DNA of 64,000 nucleotides, from the NCBI RefSeq assembly GCF_009913235.1, contig NZ_CP047897.1:2975001-3039000 (forward strand). The letters are read 5' to 3'. The position numbers were made by a program, and so were the translations under genes. Below the pieces are notes generated by a model that did no database searches, had not been told where the DNA came from, and saw only the letters and a list, made by a program, of their open reading frames with translations. Source of the DNA: Nibribacter ruber (GTDB lineage: Bacteria > Bacteroidota > Bacteroidia > Cytophagales > Hymenobacteraceae). Positions 1 to 7,993 of the stretch are shown piece after piece. Position 1 is the stretch's first letter. Each line of letters opens with the position of its first letter.

Positions 1-247
1 CTGTTATTTCGCCAAATTTATCATCCTGTATCTGGCCTACCAGCGTGCTGGAGGCGCCAAGCGTAAAGATGGAATCATTTAAAAGAACAGTAGACGCCAG
101 TACCGCGGTAGTGTCTGTATACTTGGTTCCTATTTGGCTCCCTGGCTCTTGCAGTTCTAAGCCTACGCCGGTAGGGTCTTCACAAGAGGCAAAAAACAAG
201 GAAGAAAGAAAGAGGGCAGCGGTCGCTTTGTTAATTCGCCAGTTCAT
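1..247 (-). CDS. DUF4270 family lipoprotein, N-terminal part (cut by window edge)
   Basis: Reading the minus strand from an ATG at 247 gives an open frame to the window edge, about 82 residues. It starts with a basic N-terminus, a hydrophobic stretch and a lipobox (FFASC, Cys22), so it should be an outer-membrane or periplasmic lipoprotein. The mature start (CEDPTGVG) and the later text about a short display of stretches such as GQIQDDKFGEI are typical of the DUF4270 family of Bacteroidota, whose function is unknown. The ATG lies inside the last codons of the glycogen-synthase-like gene (17-base overlap), so the two are probably translationally coupled. Family call is from recognition, not a search. 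Confidence 0.75.
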   Translation of the reverse strand, partial: MNWRINKATAALFLSSLFFASCEDPTGVGLELQEPGSQIGTKYTDTTAVLASTVLLNDSIFTLGASSTLVGQIQDDKFGEIT

Positions 248-1043
248 TATATAAGTTGAAGTAAGAATCCATCACGTTGTCATCAGAGGCAATAGTGCTA
301 ATGCGCTTGGTGCTGTTGTACTCGGTGAACATCGCGTTTAAGTTGTCACTGAAATCCTCGTTAGACTTAAGGACCATGTCAGCGTACTGCATGCCCATTT
401 TGATGAACGCGCCAAAGTCGGCGGTCTTCAAATTGTTCAGCATGTCATCCTCAATGTCCAGCATTTTGGCCTTCTCTAGCAAGTCTCCCTCAAATTTATG
501 CGCAAATTCGTTGTTGTACACGCTGAACACAGACTTTGACGTCTTAAAGATAGGGTCGTTCTTGTAAGTAGTCTTCAAATACAAAGGCATTAAGCTGGTC
601 ATCCAGTCGTTGCAATGTACAATGTCTGGGGCCCAGCCTAGTTTTTTCACGGTTTCCAGGACGCCTTTGCAGAAGAAGATGGCACGCTCATCATTGTCTG
701 CGTGGAATTTATTGTCTTTGTCCACCAAAACGGACTTGCGGTGGAAATAGTCTTCGTTGTCAATAAAATAAACCTGCAGTTTGGCATTAGGAATGGAGGC
801 CACCTTGATAATCAAGGGTTTCTCTTCTTCGCCTACCGCAATGTTGATGCCCGAAAGGCGAACCACCTCATGCAAACGGTTTTTACGCTCATTGATCAAG
901 CCAAAACGAGGAACGAAAATACGTACTTCCATTCCACGCTCCTGCATGGCCTGTGGCAACATCCTCAAAAATTCCGCTACTTTTGTGGTCTGCAGAAAAG
1001 GGTCAATCTCGGTGGCCGCGTATAAGATTCTCAATTTGGACAT
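231..1043 (-). CDS. Glycogen/starch synthase-like protein, N-terminal (GT5) domain only
   Basis: The 270-residue product begins MSKLRILYAATEIDPF and looks like the N-terminal Rossmann domain of bacterial glycogen synthases (GT5). The usual K-T-GG-L substrate loop is replaced by TTKVAEFL, and DIVHCNDWMTSL is the counterpart of the D-x-x-H-x-H-D-W segment. The C-terminal GT-B half that binds the sugar nucleotide in a full synthase (about 480 residues) is missing, so catalysis by this protein alone is doubtful. Such single-domain forms are common in Bacteroidota. The ATG at 1043 is preferred over an upstream one at 1076 because it starts at the conserved strand. The downstream lipoprotein gene overlaps its end; a good promoter lies upstream. 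Confidence 0.8.
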   Translation of the reverse strand: MSKLRILYAATEIDPFLQTTKVAEFLRMLPQAMQERGMEVRIFVPRFGLINERKNRLHEVVRLSGINIAVGEEEKPLIIKVASIPNAKLQVYFIDNEDYFHRKSVLVDKDNKFHADNDERAIFFCKGVLETVKKLGWAPDIVHCNDWMTSLMPLYLKTTYKNDPIFKTSKSVFSVYNNEFAHKFEGDLLEKAKMLDIEDDMLNNLKTADFGAFIKMGMQYADMVLKSNEDFSDNLNAMFTEYNSTKRISTIASDDNVMDSYFNLYNELAN

Positions 1044-1092
1044 AAGTTGGAAGGAAATAGATTTTAAATTAGGCAATACTAATCGCGAGGTG

Positions 1093-1123
1093 CAAAATTA
1101 CGCATTTCTTAGCTGATTTTCAA
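1093..1123 (-). promoter_or_regulatory. Bacteroidota-type promoter for the glycogen-synthase-like gene
   Basis: On the minus strand TTG (1123-1121) is followed after 20 bases by TAATTTTG (1100-1093), an exact match to the TTG / TAnnTTTG promoter pattern of Bacteroidota. It lies 50 bases before the start at 1043, in the divergent region shared with panC. Confidence 0.6.
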
Positions 1124-1188
1124 TTTATTTGACGAAAACCCTACCTTTACCCCCTTTAACAAATCCTGCTTAAACTCAGTTCTCTGCC

Positions 1189-2034
1189 ATGTTGCAGCTT
1201 TCTTCTCTCTCAGACATCCGTCAACATTGTGAACAAGTACGCTGTCAAGGCCTCAGAATAGGGTTTGTGCCCACCATGGGCGCCCTGCATGAAGGCCACC
1301 TGTCTTTGTTGAGAGCAGCCAAGGCGCAGAATGACGTGGTGGTCTGCAGCGTGTTCGTGAATCCTACCCAGTTCAACAACGCAGAGGATTATAACCTGTA
1401 CCCGAGGCTAATTGTAGAGGATGCTGAGATGCTGGCCCAAGTGGGCTGCGACGTGCTCTTTGCGCCCAATGCCGCTGAGATGTACGCCCAGGCGGCCAGG
1501 CTCACGTTTGATTTTGGGATTCTGGAGCGCGTGATGGAGGGCGCGCACCGCCCCGGGCACTTTAACGGCGTGGCTACGGTGGTAAGCAAACTCTTCCATC
1601 TGGTTAGGCCGCACCAGGCGTTCTTTGGGCAGAAGGACCTGCAGCAGTTTGCCATAGTGCAGCAGTTGGTGCAAGACCTGAGCTTTGATCTGGAACTGGT
1701 ATGCTTTCCCATTATTAGAGAAGAAGACGGGCTGGCCATGTCCTCCAGAAACCGACGCCTTACGCCAGAACAGCGCCAAGTAGCCCCCAAACTGTACGAA
1801 GCCCTGCAACTCCTGAGCGAGCAGGCAAAGCACGTCCCAATAGAGGAGGCGAAGGCCGCAGCGGTGACTTTTCTAACCCAGTTTCCGGAACTGCGCCTGG
1901 AGTACCTGGAGGTGGTGGACGCTGCCACGCTGCAGCCTATAGCGCACGTGCAGGAAGTTCCCCGCGCGGCGGTGTGTCTGGCCGCTTTCTTAGGCGAGGT
2001 GCGGTTGATTGACAACGTGCTGTTAGGGCAATAG
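1189..2034 (+). CDS. panC: Pantothenate synthetase
   Basis: Joins pantoate and beta-alanine with ATP to make pantothenate (vitamin B5, coenzyme A pathway) in the cytoplasm. The 281-residue length fits the family. The nucleotidyltransferase HIGH-type motif is seen as HEGH (34-37) after VPTMGAL, followed by SVFVNPTQF for pantoate binding, GQKDLQQ, and the KMSKS-like AMSSRN. It is followed 139 bases later by panD, which supplies the beta-alanine, so the two last steps of the pathway sit together. It is transcribed divergently from the glycogen-synthase-like gene. Confidence 0.97.
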   Translation: MLQLSSLSDIRQHCEQVRCQGLRIGFVPTMGALHEGHLSLLRAAKAQNDVVVCSVFVNPTQFNNAEDYNLYPRLIVEDAEMLAQVGCDVLFAPNAAEMYAQAARLTFDFGILERVMEGAHRPGHFNGVATVVSKLFHLVRPHQAFFGQKDLQQFAIVQQLVQDLSFDLELVCFPIIREEDGLAMSSRNRRLTPEQRQVAPKLYEALQLLSEQAKHVPIEEAKAAAVTFLTQFPELRLEYLEVVDAATLQPIAHVQEVPRAAVCLAAFLGEVRLIDNVLLGQ

Positions 2035-2144
2035 CCGCATTGCCGCCGTTTCTTGAAATCATTCCAGAAATATTTTGGTTATGCCTTCAGCCGGTGCGTG
2101 TCTTATCCAAGAGGGATGGGTGCCAGGGTCTCGTAAATAATTGA

Positions 2145-2152
2145 TAACTTTG
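2145..2152 (+). promoter_or_regulatory. Probable -7 box upstream of panD
   Basis: TAACTTTG matches the TAnnTTTG -7 element and is 21 bases from the panD ATG. No good TTG lies about 20 bases upstream, so only half of the promoter is supported. Confidence 0.4.
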
Positions 2153-2173
2153 CGCGCTTTTTAGAATTTTCTG

Positions 2174-2521
2174 ATGCAGATTGAAGTATTAAAATCCAAG
2201 ATTCACCGGGCTAAGGTTACGCAGGCTGAGTTGCATTACGTGGGGAGCATTACCATAGACGAAGATCTGCTGGATGCCGCCAACATGGTGCCCCATGAAA
2301 AGGTGACCATTGTGAACGTGAACAACGGCGAGCGGTTTGAGACCTACATCATCAAAGGCGAGCGCGGCAGTGGCATGATCTGCCTCAACGGACCAGCCGC
2401 ACGCAAGGTGCAGGTAGGCGATGTGATCATCATCATTTCCTACGCCCTTATTCCCTTTCAAGACGCCCGCGCCCACGAGCCCACCGTTATTTTCCCAGAC
2501 CAGCACAACCGGCTGGTATAA
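2174..2521 (+). CDS. panD: Aspartate 1-decarboxylase (pyruvoyl enzyme)
   Basis: Makes beta-alanine from aspartate for pantothenate synthesis. The 115-residue proenzyme shows the self-cleavage site Gly24-Ser25 in HYVGSITID, where Ser25 becomes the pyruvoyl group; Lys9 and Tyr58, in [10 protein letters not shown], are the other conserved sites. Length and full-length similarity are typical. It follows panC and is followed after 12 bases by a membrane protein gene, which suggests they are co-transcribed. Confidence 0.97.
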   Translation: MQIEVLKSKIHRAKVTQAELHYVGSITIDEDLLDAANMVPHEKVTIVNVNNGERFETYIIKGERGSGMICLNGPAARKVQVGDVIIIISYALIPFQDARAHEPTVIFPDQHNRLV

Positions 2522-2533
2522 ACGCCCTGCGGC

Positions 2534-3556
2534 ATGAAGAAGACGGTCAACATAGTCAAGTATCTGCTGCTGCTGGCGGTGTCTGTGTTCTTGATGGCGT
2601 ACGCCCTTAGAAGCATCAATTTCACAGCGGTAAAGTCAGAGCTAAGCCAGGCGAATTTCTTCTGGATTGGGGTGACTTTGCTGCTCTCCGTAGCCGGGTA
2701 TGTGAGCCGCGCCATCAGGTGGCAAATGCAGTACGCGCCCGTGGGGTACAAGCCCACTTTCTGGCAGGTGTACCACGCGCAAATGGTAGGCTATCTGGCC
2801 AACGTGGTACTGCCTAGAGCCGGCGAGGTCATCAGGTGTACCATTTTAAAGCGTACGGCCAACGTGCCCGTCAACGTGTCTCTGGGAACGGTGATTACGG
2901 AACGCCTTCTGGACCTGGTCCTTCTGGTTTCCTGCATTGGCGCTACGTTTTTCATTGAGTTTGACCGCCTGAATGAGTTTTTCCTCCAGATCTTTTCTGA
3001 TAAGTACAACGGCTTGCAACAGAACCTGCAGACGCTCTATCTCTTGATAGGAGTAGTGGTGCTGGGTACCTTGTTTGTGGTATGGTACATTTATAAAAAC
3101 ATCAGCAGGTTGCAGCACAACCGTCATTTCCAGAAGGTGAGTCAGTTTGTAAAAGGTCTGTGGCTGGGTATCTTCAGTATAAAGGAGATGGATCAGAAGG
3201 GACTATTCCTGTTGCACACGGCTTTTATCTGGTTCTCTTACTTTCTTACCAGCTACCTGGCGTTTTTTGTGCTACCAGGTACATCAGGCCTTTCCTGGCA
3301 GGCGGGTATGACCATTTTTGTGATGGGAGGCATTGGTATGTCGGCGCCGGTGCAGGGCGGTATTGGTGTGTACCATATTCTAGTGAGAACCGCGCTGCTG
3401 CTATATGCCGTGCCTCTGGACAAAGGAATGGCGTATGCCTTGATTGTGCATGCCACGGGCGCCATCTTGGTGGTCATCATGGGGGTCATCAGTCTGGTGG
3501 CCAGTCTGGCGGCTAAGCCCAAAAAGGCATTGCTTGCCCAACAACAGACGGCCTAG
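2534..3556 (+). CDS. Lysylphosphatidylglycerol synthase TM region-type (UPF0104) membrane protein
   Basis: A 340-residue polytopic inner-membrane protein with about eight hydrophobic segments, beginning at residues 8-25. It resembles the flippase-like membrane half of MprF (LPG_synthase_TM), without the aminoacyltransferase domain. Recognisable stretches are ISRAIRW-type SRAIRWQMQY, NVVLPRAGEVIRC and the glycine-rich GGIGMSAPVQGGIGVYHIL. Stand-alone members are thought to handle lipids in the membrane, but the substrate is unknown. It starts 12 bases after panD, so it is probably in the same transcript. A palindromic repeat begins three bases after its stop. Confidence 0.85.
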   Translation: MKKTVNIVKYLLLLAVSVFLMAYALRSINFTAVKSELSQANFFWIGVTLLLSVAGYVSRAIRWQMQYAPVGYKPTFWQVYHAQMVGYLANVVLPRAGEVIRCTILKRTANVPVNVSLGTVITERLLDLVLLVSCIGATFFIEFDRLNEFFLQIFSDKYNGLQQNLQTLYLLIGVVVLGTLFVVWYIYKNISRLQHNRHFQKVSQFVKGLWLGIFSIKEMDQKGLFLLHTAFIWFSYFLTSYLAFFVLPGTSGLSWQAGMTIFVMGGIGMSAPVQGGIGVYHILVRTALLLYAVPLDKGMAYALIVHATGAILVVIMGVISLVASLAAKPKKALLAQQQTA

Positions 3557-3558
3557 GT

Positions 3559-3595
3559 CGTTTTTGGCGTACTTTCCAGAAAACAGGGCAAAACG
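3559..3595. repeat. Palindromic intergenic repeat, copy 1
   Basis: Copy of the window-wide palindrome (consensus arms CGTTTTTGGCCTG and CAGGCCAAAAACG). This copy is imperfect in both arms. It begins directly after the stop of the flippase-like gene. Confidence 0.75.
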
Positions 3596-3624
3596 GCTTC
3601 TCTTCCATTTAATAGAAAAATCCT

Positions 3625-4107
3625 ATGCTACCTTCACAGGCTAAAATTTGCACGCTTCCAGATTTATTAGACAAGGTGGCCGAGTGGCGGACCCAAGGCC
3701 AGAAACTGGTCTTCACCAACGGCTGCTTTGACATTGTGCACGTGGGGCATGTAGACTATCTTGAGCGCGCCAGATTGCTGGGAGATAAATTGATCCTGGG
3801 TCTGAATACCGACCAATCTGTCAGTAGGTTAAAGGGACCCAGCCGTCCTTTACAGGACGAAATGTCACGCCAGCGGGTGATGGCATCATTTTGGTTTGTA
3901 GACGCGGTAGTGCTATTTGACGAGGAAACGCCCTATGAACTAATCAAGGCCGTGCAGCCAGACGTGCTGGTGAAAGGCGATGATTACTCCATTGACACCA
4001 TTGTGGGCCACGACCTCGTATTAGAGAGGGGAGGAGAGGTGAAAACCATTCCGCTGGTAAAAGGGTACTCTACCTCACAGGTGGTGGCCAGAATCCTCGG
4101 CACATAG
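3625..4107 (+). CDS. rfaE2: D-glycero-beta-D-manno-heptose 1-phosphate adenylyltransferase (RfaE2 domain)
   Basis: Transfers AMP from ATP to heptose 1-phosphate, a step towards ADP-heptose for the LPS core. The 160-residue protein is a single cytidylyltransferase-like domain with FTNGCFDIVHVGH (HxGH at 39-42), LGLNTDQSVSRLKGPSRP and the late STSQVVARI. In Proteobacteria this is the C-terminal half of HldE; in Bacteroidota it is commonly a separate protein. It could in principle act on another phosphate substrate. It is followed by the zinc peptidase gene 28 bases on. Confidence 0.9.
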   Translation: MLPSQAKICTLPDLLDKVAEWRTQGQKLVFTNGCFDIVHVGHVDYLERARLLGDKLILGLNTDQSVSRLKGPSRPLQDEMSRQRVMASFWFVDAVVLFDEETPYELIKAVQPDVLVKGDDYSIDTIVGHDLVLERGGEVKTIPLVKGYSTSQVVARILGT

Positions 4108-4135
4108 CACCTCCACTAAAAAAAACTATAAGACC

Positions 4136-4816
4136 ATGGGAGGCATTTATTTAATACTAATTGTGACCATGCTGGCCTCAGGATTGGTCAGCTGGATGCT
4201 GAAGAGCAAGTTTGAGAAGTACTCAAAGATAGGATTGCAGTCAGGCTTGAGTGGCCGCGAAGCCGCCGAGATGATGTTAGCCGACAATGGCATTACGGAT
4301 GTGCGCGTGATCTCCACACCCGGTAAACTGACGGACCATTACAACCCCGCAGACAAAACCGTGAACCTGAGCGAGTACGTGTATGAAGGCCGAAGCGCCG
4401 CCGCCGCCGCCGTAGCCGCCCATGAGGTAGGCCACGCCGTGCAACACGCCAAAGCCTATACTTTCTTGAAGTTCCGCTCGGCCATGGTGCCGGCCTTGAG
4501 CGTGGCCAGCCGGTATATGCAATGGATTCTTCTGATTGGGGTAGTGATGATTCAGTCTACTCCCATTCCGTTGGCGGTTGGGGTGGCCTTGTTTGCCTTG
4601 ACTACTTTATTCAGTTTCATTACGCTGCCGGTTGAGTTTGACGCCAGTAAGCGGGCGCTGGCCTGGATGGACACCAAAGGTATTGTGACCACGCAAGAAC
4701 ACGGCATGGCAAAGGATGCTTTGAAATGGGCGGCCATGACGTATGTGGTGGCAGCCGTTGGTTCCTTGGCCACCTTGTTGTACTATGCTTCTATGCTGTT
4801 TGGCAGAAGAGACTAG
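4136..4816 (+). CDS. Membrane zinc metallopeptidase (YugP/Zn_peptidase_2 family)
   Basis: A 226-residue membrane protein with an N-terminal transmembrane helix, the zinc-binding HEVGH motif at residues 96-100, and further hydrophobic segments (about 120-170 and 195-222). The VEFDAS stretch after the membrane hairpin probably supplies the third zinc ligand. YugP-like proteins are widespread but their substrates are not known. The gene sits 28 bases after rfaE2 and is closed by a clear terminator. Confidence 0.88.
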   Translation: MGGIYLILIVTMLASGLVSWMLKSKFEKYSKIGLQSGLSGREAAEMMLADNGITDVRVISTPGKLTDHYNPADKTVNLSEYVYEGRSAAAAAVAAHEVGHAVQHAKAYTFLKFRSAMVPALSVASRYMQWILLIGVVMIQSTPIPLAVGVALFALTTLFSFITLPVEFDASKRALAWMDTKGIVTTQEHGMAKDALKWAAMTYVVAAVGSLATLLYYASMLFGRRD

Positions 4817-4840
4817 TCTTTGTATGACTGATTTTAGAAA

Positions 4841-4869
4841 GGGGCAGCCGGTTGGTTGCCCCTTTTTTG
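4841..4869 (+). terminator. Rho-independent terminator after the zinc peptidase gene
   Basis: GGGGCA (4841-4846) pairs with TGCCCC (4857-4862), followed by a run of six T. It ends the panC-to-peptidase block. Confidence 0.8.
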
Positions 4870-4989
4870 TGTAAAGACCTCAGGAGTAACACATTTTTTG
4901 CCGTAAACAGATGGAGAAGAGCAAAACAAATGTTAGCTTGCCTCTTGGCAAACATATGTTGGTAAGCTGCATGCATACTATAAATTACC

Positions 4990-4997
4990 TACTTTTG
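4990..4997 (+). promoter_or_regulatory. Probable -7 box for the acyl-CoA dehydrogenase gene
   Basis: TACTTTTG fits TAnnTTTG and lies 41 bases before the ATG at 5039. The nearest TTG (4959-4961) is 28 bases upstream, too far for a good match. Confidence 0.35.
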
Positions 4998-5038
4998 TCT
5001 GCCAGAAAACAACATAAGAAATTATAACATCCCTTGAT

Positions 5039-6178
5039 ATGGAATTCCAATTTACCGAAGAACAATTAGCCGTGCAGGCGGCTGCGCGTGAGTTTGCCCA
5101 GAATGAGCTATTGCCCGGCGTCATTGAGCGCGACGAGCTGCAGAAGTTTCCCGCAGAGCAAATCAAGAAGCTGGGAGAGCTGGGCTTTCTGGGCATGATG
5201 GTAGACCCTAAGTATGGCGGAAGCGGCATGGACACCGTTTCTTACGTGCTGGCCATGGAGGAAATCTCCAAAGTAGATGCCTCGGCCTCAGTGGTTATGT
5301 CGGTGAACAACTCCCTGGTATGCTGGGGTCTGGAGAAATACGGCAACGAAGAGCAGAAGCAGAAATATTTGACCCGCTTAGCTACTGGCGAAATCATTGG
5401 CGCCTTCTGTCTTTCTGAGCCAGAAGCCGGTTCTGACGCCACCATGCAGCGCACCACCGCCGTAGACATGGGTGACCACTACCTGTTGAACGGTACCAAG
5501 AACTGGATCACCAACGGTAGCACCGCTTCGGTCTACTTAGTGATTGCGCAAACCAACCCAGAGCTTCGTCACAAGGGCATCAATGCTTTTATTGTGGAAA
5601 AAGGAGCACCAGGCTTCCAGATTGGACCTAAAGAGAACAAGCTGGGCATTAGAGGCTCAGACACGCACTCTTTGATGTTCACAGACGTGAAAGTGCCAAA
5701 AGAGAATCGCATCGGGGAAGATGGCTTCGGGTTTAAGTTTGCCATGTCTACCTTAAACGGTGGCCGTATTGGTATTGCTTCCCAAGCACTGGGTATTGCT
5801 TCTGGCGCGTATGAGCTGGCGTTGAAGTATTCAAAAGAGCGCAAGGCATTTGGCGTTCCAATTTCGCAGCACCAAGGCATTCAGTTCAAACTGGCAGACA
5901 TGGCGACTAACATTGACGCCGCCCGTCTGTTGTGTCTGCAGGCCGCCGCTGACAAGGACGCACATCGGGATTATTCAAAAACCGGCGCCATGGCCAAGCT
6001 GTTTGCCTCTAAAGTGGCAATGGACACCACCGTTGAGGCGGTGCAAGTTCACGGCGGTTACGGTTTCGTGAAAGAATACCACGTAGAGCGTTTAATGCGT
6101 GATGCCAAAATTACCCAAATTTACGAGGGTACTTCAGAGATTCAGAAGATTGTGATTTCCCGCGAAATATTAAAATAA
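5039..6178 (+). CDS. Acyl-CoA dehydrogenase
   Basis: FAD enzyme that forms the alpha-beta double bond of an acyl-CoA and passes electrons to ETF. The 379 residues have the standard three-part fold. Visible motifs are FCLSEPEAGSDA for flavin and substrate binding, NGTKNWITNGS, and near the end QIYEGTSEIQ, whose Glu363 is the expected catalytic base of short- and medium-chain enzymes. Closest in look to butyryl/short-chain acyl-CoA dehydrogenases. It stands alone between a terminator and a 12-base inverted repeat. Substrate chain length cannot be read from the sequence. Confidence 0.95.
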   Translation: MEFQFTEEQLAVQAAAREFAQNELLPGVIERDELQKFPAEQIKKLGELGFLGMMVDPKYGGSGMDTVSYVLAMEEISKVDASASVVMSVNNSLVCWGLEKYGNEEQKQKYLTRLATGEIIGAFCLSEPEAGSDATMQRTTAVDMGDHYLLNGTKNWITNGSTASVYLVIAQTNPELRHKGINAFIVEKGAPGFQIGPKENKLGIRGSDTHSLMFTDVKVPKENRIGEDGFGFKFAMSTLNGGRIGIASQALGIASGAYELALKYSKERKAFGVPISQHQGIQFKLADMATNIDAARLLCLQAAADKDAHRDYSKTGAMAKLFASKVAMDTTVEAVQVHGGYGFVKEYHVERLMRDAKITQIYEGTSEIQKIVISREILK

Positions 6179-6188
6179 GCAGGCTTTG

Positions 6189-6236
6189 TATACCCTCTAT
6201 TGCTTGATTAGTAGTAGGATAGTGATAGAGGGTATA
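6189..6236. repeat. Perfect 12-base inverted repeat after the acyl-CoA dehydrogenase gene
   Basis: TATACCCTCTAT (6189-6200) is repeated in inverted form at 6225-6236 with a 24-base loop, just after the dehydrogenase stop. There is no proper T run, so it may be a weak terminator or a protein-binding site rather than a classical intrinsic terminator. Confidence 0.55.
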
Positions 6237-6255
6237 TAATTATTTGTCCAAGTAG

Positions 6256-6287
6256 TTTGACAAAGTCAAAGATAAGTGCTAGTTTTA
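6256..6287 (+). promoter_or_regulatory. Promoter with overlapping operator-like palindrome upstream of the AraC-type gene
   Basis: TTG (6257-6259), 20 bases, then TAGTTTTA (6280-6287) gives correct promoter spacing with one mismatch in the last base of the -7 box. The -33 element lies in the palindrome TTTGAC-AAA-GTCAAA (6256-6270), a plausible repressor site. Both calls are inference from pattern. Confidence 0.45.
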
Positions 6288-6346
6288 GGGCGACAGACAA
6301 TCTTGAAAAACAACAAATTCAGAAACCCTTTATCTAGTACCCCTAC

Positions 6347-7267
6347 ATGGAAGATTACAATAAAATAATTGAGTCGCTGAAGGTTCGCTACATCAAGGCT
6401 AAAAACCTGGTGCTGCAGCAGCCACTCACGGTGCGTAACTACTATGACGTTGGCAACAACCTCATCTTAGTGCACAACGGAATTATCGCTTTCGGGGATG
6501 ACAAACAAATGGTAGAAGAAGGGCAGCTGCTCTTCATACCAGGCGGCCGAAGCACCAAGATCTACTACGGCGACACTGAGAGCCGCGTCATCTCCAATGA
6601 TGACTACATCACCACCAAAGACAAGTTCTTCAGAAGCAACAATGACCTGGATCTTATCGGGGAAGCCGATGACAGCCACAGCCACGTAAGCTTTGAGGCC
6701 AAAGTATTTGACTCTGTAAACTTCTTTACCTCTCTGGAGGTACCGGCGTTTGTGATCACCAGCAACAAGCTGGCCACGCTCATCATCAAGATTGTAGAGG
6801 AAAGCATGCAGGACTTGCCGGGCAAGGAGCGCATCATCAGCCTGTACACTGAGCAGATGGTGGTGGAGCTGATCCGTTATATCCTTAAGAACAAGATGTT
6901 TGTGGAGCAATTGGCTACCAACAGCACGTACTTCAAGGATCCACGCCTCATTGACCTGTTCAACTACATCAAAGAGAACCTGGGCGGTGACTTGTCTAAC
7001 AAGGTGTTGAGCAACGTGGCCAACGTGTCTGAGGACTACGTAGGGCAGTACTTTAAAATGCTGACCGGCATCAACCCTCAGGATTACATTGAGTACCAGC
7101 GCATGGAGCGTGCCGTGTTCTTGCTGCGCACTACCAAGAAGAGCATCAGGGAGATTGGCAAAGACGTGGGTTACAAAGACACCGCGTACTTCTGCCGTCG
7201 CTTTAAGATGATGTTCGGGATTCCGGCGGGCAAGATGCGCCGCAGAGAGTCTTCTATGAACGTGTAA
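6347..7267 (+). CDS. AraC family transcriptional regulator
   Basis: A 306-residue protein with a cupin-like N-terminal part (roughly 25-120) and the AraC two-helix-turn-helix DNA-binding domain at the C-terminus (about 200-300): LSNVANVSEDYVGQYFKML and later IREIGKDVGYKDTAYFCRRF, with the expected F-GIP-AGKMRRR end. The effector and targets are unknown. It is monocistronic, with a likely promoter and a palindrome 60-90 bases upstream and a strong terminator after it; self-regulation is possible. Confidence 0.92.
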   Translation: MEDYNKIIESLKVRYIKAKNLVLQQPLTVRNYYDVGNNLILVHNGIIAFGDDKQMVEEGQLLFIPGGRSTKIYYGDTESRVISNDDYITTKDKFFRSNNDLDLIGEADDSHSHVSFEAKVFDSVNFFTSLEVPAFVITSNKLATLIIKIVEESMQDLPGKERIISLYTEQMVVELIRYILKNKMFVEQLATNSTYFKDPRLIDLFNYIKENLGGDLSNKVLSNVANVSEDYVGQYFKMLTGINPQDYIEYQRMERAVFLLRTTKKSIREIGKDVGYKDTAYFCRRFKMMFGIPAGKMRRRESSMNV

Positions 7268-7290
7268 GACAGATTAGTGACTATTTATAG

Positions 7291-7316
7291 GAAAGGCCCG
7301 CAACTGCGGGCCTTTC
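7291..7316 (+). terminator. Strong intrinsic terminator after the AraC-type gene
   Basis: GAAAGGCCCGCA (7291-7302) and TGCGGGCCTTTC (7305-7316) pair perfectly around a 2-base gap, followed by TGTTTTT. The T run is supplied by the palindromic repeat that starts at 7318. Confidence 0.85.
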
Positions 7317-7317
7317 T

Positions 7318-7354
7318 GTTTTTGGCCTCTTTTCTGGGAAAGAGGCCAAAAACG
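7318..7354. repeat. Palindromic intergenic repeat, copy 2
   Basis: Arms GTTTTTGGCCTCTTT and AAAGAGGCCAAAAAC pair well. The G/C pair at the middle of the consensus stem is C/G here, a compensating change. Confidence 0.85.
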
Positions 7355-7362
7355 GCATCCTT

Positions 7363-7800
7363 CTAAGTAAGTTGGTAGGACCGGCTCTGAAGCCAGTTGG
7401 AACGGCGCTGCAGCCAGTTTTCGGCAGACTCCAGGTCTTCAAACACCTTGGCCTTGAAATAGCGCACCTGTTCGTAAAAAGCATCGGCGGAGGCCTCTGC
7501 AAAAGATTCTGGCTCTACCAACAGCGCATAGTATTGCAAGCCCGCCCGAGCCGCCTGGGGCGCCCATTCTTCCAGCATCCAGTCCAGGGAGTGGCTCCAG
7601 GAGCCGGCCATCTGGCGGGTGTCAATGAGCATGGCATGCAGGTGGCTTTGCTCCAGAGCCTGCGTATACGCCGTCATGCCCGTCTTTATGGCCTCCTCGG
7701 TGGAGTAGCCTTGCCAGTCGGCGCGTATCCAGCGGTTCTCATGGTCCTGGGTGATGGTGAGAAACGTATTTCCAAAAGCATTTACCAGTTCAGTTCTCAT
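7363..7800 (-). CDS. Hypothetical protein, possibly STAS/SEC14-like
   Basis: A 145-residue soluble protein of unknown function: MRTELVNAFGNTFLTI at the start, then DHENRWIRADWQGY, HAMLIDTRQMAGSW and YYALLVEPESFAEASA, ending in a Trp-rich WLQRRSNWLQSRS. The strand-helix order and a DTR at the end of a central strand recall small STAS/SpoIIAA-like proteins found in Hymenobacteraceae, but that is a loose likeness. The frame stays open to 7980, but the first 60 residues would run through a palindromic repeat, so the ATG at 7800 is chosen. Confidence 0.7.
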   Translation of the reverse strand: MRTELVNAFGNTFLTITQDHENRWIRADWQGYSTEEAIKTGMTAYTQALEQSHLHAMLIDTRQMAGSWSHSLDWMLEEWAPQAARAGLQYYALLVEPESFAEASADAFYEQVRYFKAKVFEDLESAENWLQRRSNWLQSRSYQLT

Positions 7801-7914
7801 ACTACAAGTTTTAAGTGTGTCCAATGCCCTCCAGGGGAAGGCCATCCTCTGGCGCGCCGTCTCTCCTGGGTTTGCCAGGCCAGTCTCCTTTTGGGACAGG
7901 GGCATGGCAAACCG

Positions 7915-7952
7915 CGTTTTTGGGCTGATTTGGTGAAAACAGGCCAAAAACG
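7915..7952. repeat. Palindromic intergenic repeat, copy 3
   Basis: CGTTTTTGGGCTG and CAGGCCAAAAACG arms with one mismatch. It lies between two minus-strand genes, upstream of the hypothetical gene start. Confidence 0.8.
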
Positions 7953-7993
7953 GAAGGAGAGAGAGGACGTGCCTCGTCAAGGGAAGAAGCTGT

